42,721 bases of DNA from Candidatus Gorgonimonas eunicellae (GTDB lineage Bacteria > Pseudomonadota > Gammaproteobacteria > Pseudomonadales > Endozoicomonadaceae). The translations under genes and the position numbers were made by a program. The stretch covers positions 25,847 to 68,567 of the forward strand of contig CAKMZJ010000002.1 of NCBI GenBank assembly GCA_929200395.1, written 5' to 3'. Shown here piece after piece: positions 36,901 through 42,721 of the stretch (positions are counted from its first letter, which is position 1; each line of letters begins with the position of its first letter). The notes under the pieces were generated by a model. It did no database searches, was not told where the DNA came from, and was given only the letters and a program-made list of their open reading frames with translations.

Positions 36901-39900
36901 ATTTTTTAATTTAAGTTGATCACCTACTACCTCAAAGCGATTATCACTGATAGTATATGTATGACTATCTCCAGCATCTACATCAGTTGTAGCTAAAATA
37001 CCAACCACAGCCCCTGCTACATTTTCTGCAATATTATTAGCACTTAAAGTTATGGCTGTAGGAATATCATTAATTGTAGTTACTTCAAGATTAAATATAG
37101 CATCTGCCGAATGCTCTGCATCAACTGCTGTAACTTTTACGCTAATACCACCAACTTCGGCATCATCTGGTGTACCACTAAAGGTTTTAGTTGCTGCATT
37201 AAAACTTAACCAGCTAGGAAGTGGCGAACCATCTGCTAAGGTTGCACTAAAAGTTAAAGTATCATTATCAGCATCTTTAAATGCATTATCTGGAACCTGA
37301 TAACTTAAAGTAGATTCCTCTGCTATAGTTTGATTAGCTATGCCTTGATCTACCTCTGGAGCATCGTTGGCATCTTCAACAACAACACTAAATAATTGTG
37401 ATGTAGGTGCCCCTGCACTATCTGTACTAGTAACAGTTACCGATACTGTTGGCTCTGTTTCATGATCTAAACTTATAGCATCTTTTAATTTAAGTTGATC
37501 ACCTATCACCTCAAAACGATTATCGCTTACTGTATATTCGTGGCTATCCCCTGCATCAATATCAACAGTAGTTAAATCACCAATGACAGCACCAGCAACA
37601 TTTTCGCTAATAGTGTTAGAGCTTAAGCTAATATCTGTAGGGGCATCATTAATTGATTGAATCTTTAACAATAAAGTCTTAGTTTCTGTAGCAGGAGACC
37701 CATCACTTTCAGTTGCTGTTGCGGTTAAGGTTAGGGTTACATTACTATTGTAGTTTTCTACTGGAGTTATTGTTAAGTTATTTAAATCCCAAGTAGAGAC
37801 GTCTATATCTGCACCATAAGCAGTAAAATTATGCTCGCCATCTGTTACAATAAATCCTAATGGCAAGCCTGCAAGTGTTTTTGTTAAAACCTCAGAGCCA
37901 TCCTTATCGATTAAAGTTGCTTCAATATTTAAGGCAATTCGATTATCTTCATTAGTATTAAAAACATAATCTACATTTGGATCTTCACTAGTGCTTGCTC
38001 CTAGACGCGTTAGTGTAATTAAATCTAACAATGGTCCTGACCCTTGGTTTTGATCAGCTACCTCTCGAATTGCTAACTGTGTAGTAGCTTCATGGGTATC
38101 AGGCAAAGTAATTACATATTCTACCCATGCTGGGGTAGGATTTATAGTCTCAATAACTTCACCATTCCATACTATCTCTATATGATCTGTGCCATTATTG
38201 TACATACGTTCATGAGCCCAAAGGCTAATTTTATGCTCGTGCCCTTGACTAGTATCAACTGTATAATATAGAGCATCTGGTGTTTCATTCCCTGCTGTGT
38301 GTGCGCCATAAGCATCTAACTCTAAACCATATTCACCTTCGTAAGCATCAGTACCGTAATCTATTAATTTTCTTATTTCTGCATAATGTTCAACACTCCA
38401 GCCTTCTGATAGCTGATTATTTTCAAAGTTAAGTGTCGAAAGAACAGTATCTCCTGTTACTGTTAATGTAGGAGCATCAACGTCTGGGTTAACTATTAAA
38501 TTCATTTGTGCAGGTGTGGGATTAGGACTTATATTATCAGAAACATCAAAGGTAAGAATTGCCGTACCCGACCAATTAGCCGCTGGGTTTAGCGTCCAAG
38601 TATTATCAGCTTGATTATGGGTTACATTTATAGTGCCGCCATTGGCTTGTAAATTAGTTACAGATAGTGCATTGCCTTCCGGATCTGTCGCATTAAGCAA
38701 TAAATCTGCTTCAGTTATAGTAATGCTATTGTCTTCTAAAACTGTTGCTTCAATATCTGCCCCAACTACAGGAGCTTCGTTAATATCATTTACTTCAACT
38801 GTAGTAACATTCTCAGAAAAATCACCGCTAGCATCAGTTGCACGAATGGTTATACTGTGTTTATCGTTAGCTTCATAGTTTAACTCCGCGCCATCAGCTA
38901 CAGATATTGCTCCGGTTTGAGCATCTATAACAAACTTACCACCAGCGTCATCGGTTAATGAGTAGGTTACTACATCTCCTGCATCATACTCAGCAGCCTT
39001 AGCTGTTGCTATTGCTGTACCAGCTGCAGAATTTTCATCAATTGCAAACTCATTACTAGCTACTTGATAAATCTGCGTAGCTTCTGCATCAGTAAAACTT
39101 TGATCAAAAATCTTAACATCATCTAGATCACCGTGAAACATAAAACCACCAGTGATACTGGTACCACTAATGGCTAACGCCTGATGGATATCAGCATTTG
39201 CAGCACTAGATGAAGTACCTGAAATAAAGCTCATGTCCTGCGATATACCGTCAATGTGCAATGTTGATAATGTAGAATCGCCATGATGAAAAGTAGCAGT
39301 AATATGATGCCACTCATTTGCTAAACCTGTGGATCCATCCTCAAGGCTTAAATTTTCATAAGTACTTCCCCAACGGTCACCGCCATTGAAAGTTGTAAAC
39401 CCAATACCATCATCTGTAACCCATAAAGCATAGCGACCAAATGAAACTGGAAAACCTGCAGTAGTACCATCCCATTTCATCCAAAAACTCAACGTAGCAT
39501 CTGTAGCTGCTGGATCAACCCCAGTATCTGCAATTTCAATTTTTTGCGTGCCATTAAAGTGGGCATGGCTACCATCAATGGAATCACCTTCGCCTGCGAA
39601 TAGAGATCCAGCAGTAACGGTACCGCTAAGACCAGAAACACTATCGGTAATTTCTGTAGTATCACTAGTAACACCATCTAAGGAAAAACTTGCAACTGCA
39701 TCTGCTGGTAGAAAATAAGGTGCATCATTAACTGGCTTTATATCAAAACTACCACTAGTAGCAATATCTGTTATACCATCATTAACGTTATAATTTAACT
39801 GAACGTTATCAGCATTAAAATTTTTTGCAGGGGTAAACGTCCAAGTTCCATCATTATCATCATAGGTTATTTCGCCATTAGTGCTATCAGCCAATACAAG

Positions 39901-42474
39901 ATTATTAACATTTAAAGTAGTATTTGCATCAACATCTGTCGCATTAAGCAATAACTCATCTTTGGTAATAATACGTACTGTGTCTTCATCTATACTACCA
40001 AAATCGACTGGAGTAGCAACTGGAGCATCGTTGGTACCTGTTATTGCTACGCTAATGTCTTTAGTAGTACCATCTACAGTGGTTACTGTTATGGTATCAG
40101 CTAATTGCTCACCTTCGCCTAGTTGTTGAATTGCTATTTGGGAATTATCTGCCGTATAACTCCACTGCCCTGTTGCATCTATGACAAGAGTTCCATAGCT
40201 ACCAGCTACAGTTTTAGGGACAAAATACGCATCATTAGCATCAGCATCTTCTATTTCTAATTTTCCAGAGGTAGTTAAAATATTAGCACTATCTTCTGTT
40301 ATTTCTTGACTACTAATCCCTGAAATTACAGCAATATCTTGAGTTCCTGATATTTCTATTTCTATTGCTTGAGTTGTGCCGTCTATAGTTTTAACTGTAA
40401 CTGTATCAATTAGCTTAAGACTATTAGGATGACCAACAACTAAATCAGCATCAGTTTTATCTGCACTCGATACAGCATCAGGATTATTACCTGTTTTATC
40501 TATTAATGCACTAGATAAGCTATCGCCTTCAAAATTATAATGAGCTAATAGCTCGCTATGAGTTTCACCTTGCATCACACTGGTAATTTCTTCAACAGAT
40601 AATGCCTTACTATAAGTTTGAATATCATCTAATTGACCACCCAAAGGATGATTTACTTTACCAAAATCAGTAAAACCTAATAAATTAACTTGATTTGGTG
40701 CAGCATCAGTATGAATTAATTCGCCGTTATTATAAAAACGATATTCTGTACCATCTTTTACCCATGTTATATGACTCCATTCATTTTCAGTGAATATTTG
40801 CGGTGTGGTTCCAGAATATCTATTACCATCAGCATCAACTGAATCCCAATGCAATGAACCATCATAATATACCCATATTGAAGGAGCACGAACACCATCA
40901 CTTTCAGCTCCTAAAATACCTTGATCGTTGACTATGCTATCTGGTTTAACCCATAAACTGATAGTGAAATTATCATTGGAAATTAAATCTGCATCAACAC
41001 GTACTGCATCTGTATTAGATTTATTGAAATTTAATGCCTGGCTTGTGGTTAATTGTTGAATTGCTTCTTGAGAATTATCTGCTGTATAAGTCCAATGGCC
41101 ATCATCTGTTATATCTAATGACCCATAAGTTCCTATAACAGTTTCAGCAATAAAATGTGCTTCACCGACATCTTCATCTGCAACATTTAATACTCCTGTT
41201 TTAGTTAATACAATTGGTGAATCATCCTCTACTACACTACCACTCGATGTTCCTGTAATAACCGCTGCTTCAGCTACATCTTGTACAGTAATATTAAATA
41301 ATTGTGAATGAGTTGCTCCTGCAGTATCTGTAGTTGTAACAGTTATTGGTGCTAAAGGTTCTACTTCATGATTTAAACTAATGTCATTCTTTAATTTAAG
41401 CTGATCATTTACTACTTCAAAGCGATCATCGCTGACTGTATACTTATGAGTATCACCAACATCTACGTCAGTTGTTTTTAGTTGACCAACTATGGCACCA
41501 GAATCATTTTCATTAATAGTATTAGCACTTAGGCTAATCGCTGTAGGTATGTCATTAACTGCGGTTACTTTAAGATCAAAAGTAGTATCTACTGGATACT
41601 CACCATCCGTTGCTATAACTTTTACTGAAATAATTCCTATTTCAGCATCGTCTGGTAAACCGCTAAATACTTTAGTTTCCGGATTAAAACTCAACCAACT
41701 TGGGAGTGGCGATCCATCTGCTAGAGTGGCGGTAAAAGTCAAATTATCGCCATCAACGTCTTTAAAGGCATTTTGAGGAATTCGAAAAGCTAAATTAGCT
41801 TCTTCAGCTATAGTTTGACTTGCTATTCCTTGATCTACAACAGGGGCGTTATTAACATCAACTGGAACCTCTGCAAAGGAAGATTGTAATTGGTTTGCTT
41901 CCTCTAATTCATTAATAAATTTATATTGCTGCTCACTAGTTAGAAATTTAGCATTATCATCTTCTGATAATAACTTATTTAGCTCTTGCTCATATAAACT
42001 TAGATTATCGTACTCTATATTATTGATAGATTCGGTACTATCTTTGCTAGATAAATCTACTAGGTTGCTATCTTTTTTTAATTCTTCTACTGCTTCTTCT
42101 TTAGTGTCAATATTTTTATCAGCTTCAAGATTATTATCAGCTGTTACAGAATCAGCATATACATTGGCAGCAGAAATTAAGCTATTAGCTAAAATCAGGT
42201 TTATATTATTTTGATCTATTGCAGTTGTAGCATTAAATGTTGCTATCAAATTAGCATCGCTAAAATTCTGATTACCAGTTTTATCTACAAAAACGCCTTT
42301 AGAAGTTATTTTAACGTATTGTTTTAGATCACTAGCAGAAATATTATCTGGCAAAATATTAGTTATATCTATATTTTGTAATTTGCCTGCACTTCCTTCT
42401 AAATTTATTTGTTGTACGCCATCATTCTCTGTAATAACATAGGTTGTTTTTGCTGAATTACCTTGTGCATCCAT
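30997..42474 (-). CDS. Giant type I secreted VCBS/cadherin/LamG repeat adhesin
   Basis: A 3825-residue surface or secreted adhesin. It lacks a Sec signal and ends in a type I secretion signal (about the last 110 residues, IINNLLNDGNLDVH at the end). Before that lie RTX calcium repeats near 3670-3720 (DDVLSGGAGNDILTGGTGSD). The body is a chain of cadherin or dystroglycan-type repeats (AVNDIPTAISLSAN, VSDNRFEVxGDQLKL), VCBS repeats (SGSVVEDDSP, YGSLxIxxxGxWTYTADNSQ), at least four LamG-like domains (near 480-650, one in each long copy, and 3358-3562) and a three-times repeated beta-sandwich module with SEGWSVEHYAE or a related start. Residues 828-1706 and 2009-2887 are identical copies. SD AAGGA precedes the ATG by 9 bases. 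No TolC, ABC or HlyD gene lies in the window. It probably binds host surfaces or builds biofilm. Confidence 0.9.
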   Translation of the reverse strand: MDAQGNSAKTTYVITENDGVQQINLEGSAGKLQNIDITNILPDNISASDLKQYVKITSKGVFVDKTGNQNFSDANLIATFNATTAIDQNNINLILANSLISAANVYADSVTADNNLEADKNIDTKEEAVEELKKDSNLVDLSSKDSTESINNIEYDNLSLYEQELNKLLSEDDNAKFLTSEQQYKFINELEEANQLQSSFAEVPVDVNNAPVVDQGIASQTIAEEANLAFRIPQNAFKDVDGDNLTFTATLADGSPLPSWLSFNPETKVFSGLPDDAEIGIISVKVIATDGEYPVDTTFDLKVTAVNDIPTAISLSANTINENDSGAIVGQLKTTDVDVGDTHKYTVSDDRFEVVNDQLKLKNDISLNHEVEPLAPITVTTTDTAGATHSQLFNITVQDVAEAAVITGTSSGSVVEDDSPIVLTKTGVLNVADEDVGEAHFIAETVIGTYGSLDITDDGHWTYTADNSQEAIQQLTTSQALNFNKSNTDAVRVDADLISNDNFTISLWVKPDSIVNDQGILGAESDGVRAPSIWVYYDGSLHWDSVDADGNRYSGTTPQIFTENEWSHITWVKDGTEYRFYNNGELIHTDAAPNQVNLLGFTDFGKVNHPLGGQLDDIQTYSKALSVEEITSVMQGETHSELLAHYNFEGDSLSSALIDKTGNNPDAVSSADKTDADLVVGHPNSLKLIDTVTVKTIDGTTQAIEIEISGTQDIAVISGISSQEITEDSANILTTSGKLEIEDADANDAYFVPKTVAGSYGTLVIDATGQWSYTADNSQIAIQQLGEGEQLADTITVTTVDGTTKDISVAITGTNDAPVATPVDFGSIDEDTVRIITKDELLLNATDVDANTTLNVNNLVLADSTNGEITYDDNDGTWTFTPAKNFNADNVQLNYNVNDGITDIATSGSFDIKPVNDAPYFLPADAVASFSLDGVTSDTTEITDSVSGLSGTVTAGSLFAGEGDSIDGSHAHFNGTQKIEIADTGVDPAATDATLSFWMKWDGTTAGFPVSFGRYALWVTDDGIGFTTFNGGDRWGSTYENLSLEDGSTGLANEWHHITATFHHGDSTLSTLHIDGISQDMSFISGTSSSAANADIHQALAISGTSITGGFMFHGDLDDVKIFDQSFTDAEATQIYQVASNEFAIDENSAAGTAIATAKAAEYDAGDVVTYSLTDDAGGKFVIDAQTGAISVADGAELNYEANDKHSITIRATDASGDFSENVTTVEVNDINEAPVVGADIEATVLEDNSITITEADLLLNATDPEGNALSVTNLQANGGTINVTHNQADNTWTLNPAANWSGTAILTFDVSDNISPNPTPAQMNLIVNPDVDAPTLTVTGDTVLSTLNFENNQLSEGWSVEHYAEIRKLIDYGTDAYEGEYGLELDAYGAHTAGNETPDALYYTVDTSQGHEHKISLWAHERMYNNGTDHIEIVWNGEVIETINPTPAWVEYVITLPDTHEATTQLAIREVADQNQGSGPLLDLITLTRLGASTSEDPNVDYVFNTNEDNRIALNIEATLIDKDGSEVLTKTLAGLPLGFIVTDGEHNFTAYGADIDVSTWDLNNLTITPVENYNSNVTLTLTATATESDGSPATETKTLLLKIQSINDAPTDISLSSNTISENVAGAVIGDLTTVDIDAGDSHEYTVSDNRFEVIGDQLKLKDAISLDHETEPTVSVTVTSTDSAGAPTSQLFSVVVEDANDAPEVDQGIANQTIAEESTLSYQVPDNAFKDADNDTLTFSATLADGSPLPSWLSFNAATKTFSGTPDDAEVGGISVKVTAVDAEHSADAIFNLEVTTINDIPTAITLSANNIAENVAGAVVGILATTDVDAGDSHTYTISDNRFEVVGDQLKLKNDISLDHETEPTAPITVISTDTAGATHTQIFSINIQNVNEAPELVDGDSGITSEDVLFSGQLTATDQDENEVLTFSLETPPIEGSISINDNGSYDFNPGEDFQDLAEGATRDINFTYKVTDSQGEFDIGSQTIRITGTNDAPVVTPINFASIDEDTVRIITKDELLLNATDVDANTTLNVNNLVLADSTNGEITYDDNDGTWTFTPAKNFNADNVQLNYNVNDGITDIATSGSFDIKPVNDAPYFLPADAVASFSLDGVTSDTTEITDSVSGLSGTVTAGSLFAGEGDSIDGSHAHFNGTQKIEIADTGVDPAATDATLSFWMKWDGTTAGFPVSFGRYALWVTDDGIGFTTFNGGDRWGSTYENLSLEDGSTGLANEWHHITATFHHGDSTLSTLHIDGISQDMSFISGTSSSAANADIHQALAISGTSITGGFMFHGDLDDVKIFDQSFTDAEATQIYQVASNEFAIDENSAAGTAIATAKAAEYDAGDVVTYSLTDDAGGKFVIDAQTGAISVADGAELNYEANDKHSITIRATDASGDFSENVTTVEVNDINEAPVVGADIEATVLEDNSITITEADLLLNATDPEGNALSVTNLQANGGTINVTHNQADNTWTLNPAANWSGTAILTFDVSDNISPNPTPAQMNLIVNPDVDAPTLTVTGDTVLSTLNFENNQLSEGWSVEHYAEIRKLIDYGTDAYEGEYGLELDAYGAHTAGNETPDALYYTVDTSQGHEHKISLWAHERMYNNGTDHIEIVWNGEVIETINPTPAWVEYVITLPDTHEATTQLAIREVADQNQGSGPLLDLITLTRLGASTSEDPNVDYVFNTNEDNRIALNIEATLIDKDGSEVLTKTLAGLPLGFIVTDGEHNFTAYGADIDVSTWDLNNLTITPVENYNSNVTLTLTATATESDGSPATETKTLLLKIQSINDAPTDISLSSNTISENVAGAVIGDLTTVDIDAGDSHEYTVSDNRFEVIGDQLKLKDAISLDHETEPTVSVTVTSTDSAGAPTSQLFSVVVEDANDAPTEISLSSNTIAENSAGAIVGDLTTTDVDTGDSHNYTVSDNRFEIIGDQLKLKNDISLDHETEPTVSVTVTSTDSLGAPHSQLFSIGVENVNEAPEVSAAVTAVTTEDSPITLTKAQLLEHVTDPDENTEFTITNVQINGGNVAAIYNGDETWTFTPTANWSGAALVSFDVSDGIAAPAVAQLNLTVNPEVDTPVLEATGGTIISTIDFNSHILPPGWTSENNLERGGVYAYEGDYGIELDAGGAPAAADALYYNVDTSQGNDHKVSLWVKQRSGSIDGSDHVEIVWNGEVLHTIDPTTTWGVYTVELPNTGANSTQLTIREVAEQNQGNGPLVDFINVIRLNSTTNEDPNIDYTIHANEDGLIPVELTAKLIDTDGSETRSLSLSGLPAGFSLTDGASTIISDGSTIDINTLHLNNLTIIPLEHYDSNVTFTVTATSTESDSSTATITKTILLEIEPINDAPELADTPLAESIEAAYNFDENSGNALDKTGANHNLTLTGSASRGTGYTGTGSAFEMDGTEGHGEIQGVTTGGAMSVSTWVKFDSFAEGWSRIFDFNDVSGSNVIQLSHMGTGNTLAFEVINNAGTPGETEKLHISNFFTVGEWVHVTASIDDTGLMSIYKNGELAGSHQGIVPEETVRDNNYIGKSAWSSDGYFNGSIDDFVIYNKALTAEEMQTVFQTTTVNELVQNTLFVDENSINGTVVDVIQATDIEGNNLEYSLTNSAGGRFAIDSVTGEVTVANGNLLDFETTNSHLITVQVSDGSLTDSKNYYVKLKNVDVEGTAADDTLTGTTDSDYIKGMAANDSLDGAEGDDVLSGGAGNDILTGGTGSDSFIWHTEDLGTSATPSEDTITDFQTGANGDVIELDGILQDTANHSLDEYLHLNFADGNTTIDVAPVASGDVTQKITLQGVDLSGYGGGTTDAEIINNLLNDGNLDVH
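33815..36450 (-). repeat. 2636-bp direct repeat, copy B (C-terminal side)
   Basis: Same orientation and apparently the same sequence as 37358-39993, offset 3543 bases (1181 codons). At the edges the match ends sharply: 36451 G against 39994 A, and 33814 G against 37357 T. It codes a VCBS-type module, a LamG domain, cadherin repeats and a beta-sandwich module. Confidence 0.9.
37358..39993 (-). repeat. 2636-bp direct repeat, copy A (N-terminal side)
   Basis: Partner of 33815-36450. All places I compared along the pair were identical, including third codon positions. The 907 bases between the copies (36451-37357) code other cadherin-type repeats. Confidence 0.9.
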
Positions 42475-42660
42475 ATCAATAAATCCTTAAGATATAATTA
42501 TTAAAATTAGTTGATTAATTTATAGGTATGACTAATATAAATATTGATTTTATTTGTTATCGTCTTTTGTTGTGATGGTTTGATTAGTTTATAAAGATAG
42601 TATGTAATTTAAATAATTTTTACAGATAGCGTAATAAAAAATTTAATAAGGCAACTAAAT
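42475..42660. promoter_or_regulatory. Upstream region of the adhesin gene
   Basis: AT-rich leader of the adhesin on the minus strand. AAGGA on that strand sits nine bases before its ATG. A promoter should lie here, but I cannot fix its boxes among many AT-rich candidates. Confidence 0.4.
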
Positions 42661-42721
42661 ATACACGTGGCAGATGAAAATGCTAGGTTTCAGGGCTAAA
42701 GAAAAAGATCTAATTCGAGGC
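42661..42721 (+). repeat. Dispersed hairpin repeat, copy 4, cut by window end
   Basis: ATACACGTGGCAGATGAAAA opens it, then TGCTAGGTTTCAGGGC and an A-rich stretch to the end. The arm ACGTGGCAG and core AAATGCTAG match the element at 20399. Its right half lies outside the window, so the full length is unknown. Confidence 0.6.

Noticed and set aside
33815-39993. Long duplicated block as a mobile element
   Set aside because: It is wholly inside one reading frame, keeps frame, and has no transposase or inverted ends; it is domain duplication.
32783-42214. Many short open frames opposite the giant adhesin
   Set aside because: Antisense shadows; several occur twice exactly 3543 bases apart, following the internal duplication.

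Overview
The window is a very AT-rich chromosomal stretch from what looks like a host-associated, probably intracellular gammaproteobacterium. The housekeeping genes point to Gammaproteobacteria: PyrE and CysB closely resemble the E. coli proteins, ProS is the long bacterial form with the editing insertion, and LptF/LptG, NhaA, FeoAB and type II secretion GspC/GspD are present. Low GC, long non-coding gaps, decayed genes, an isolated tRNA-Ile/tRNA-Ala pair and several eukaryote-like genes fit a lineage such as the Legionellales or a Francisella-like group. I cannot name the species.

Layout. 1-1272 is non-coding DNA with one possible decayed gene. 1273-6483 holds a secreted CCT/ECT-like cytidylyltransferase, RNase III (rnc), an orphan HEPN-type protein, an antisense gene fragment, a USP-like deubiquitinase and a small glycine-rich membrane protein. 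6484-8718 holds a repeat-rich gap, tRNA-Ile and tRNA-Ala with a clear promoter, an unknown helical protein and the RNase P RNA. 8848-13882 is metabolic: a Bcr/CflA-like transporter, an FMN reductase, alanine dehydrogenase (ald) and proS. 14119-17307 is a second island: a secreted serpin-like protein followed by two tandem paralogues with the R-STS-E layout of cholera/pertussis-type ADP-ribosyltransferases. 17348-28641 is mostly core: lptG/lptF, pyrE, gspD, gspC, nhaA, cysB, feoB and feoA. 28957-30876 has an IS5-type transposase scrap and an F-box protein with a propeller-like C-terminus. 30997-42474 is one giant type I secreted adhesin of 3825 residues that contains two copies of a 2636-bp block.

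How the genes may work together. Five or more genes look aimed at a eukaryotic host. The USP-like protease would remove ubiquitin, and the F-box protein could recruit targets to a host SCF ubiquitin ligase. The twin ADP-ribosyltransferases would modify host proteins, the serpin-like protein could act on proteases, and the cytidylyltransferase could act on phospholipid head groups. Only the serpin-like protein and the cytidylyltransferase have an export signal I can see, so the others would need a type IV or similar machine outside this window. The giant adhesin ends in a type I secretion signal, but no transporter genes lie here.

All family assignments come from motif reading alone. The serpin, ART, USP and F-box calls rest on several motifs in the right order and are the ones to confirm first by structure prediction.
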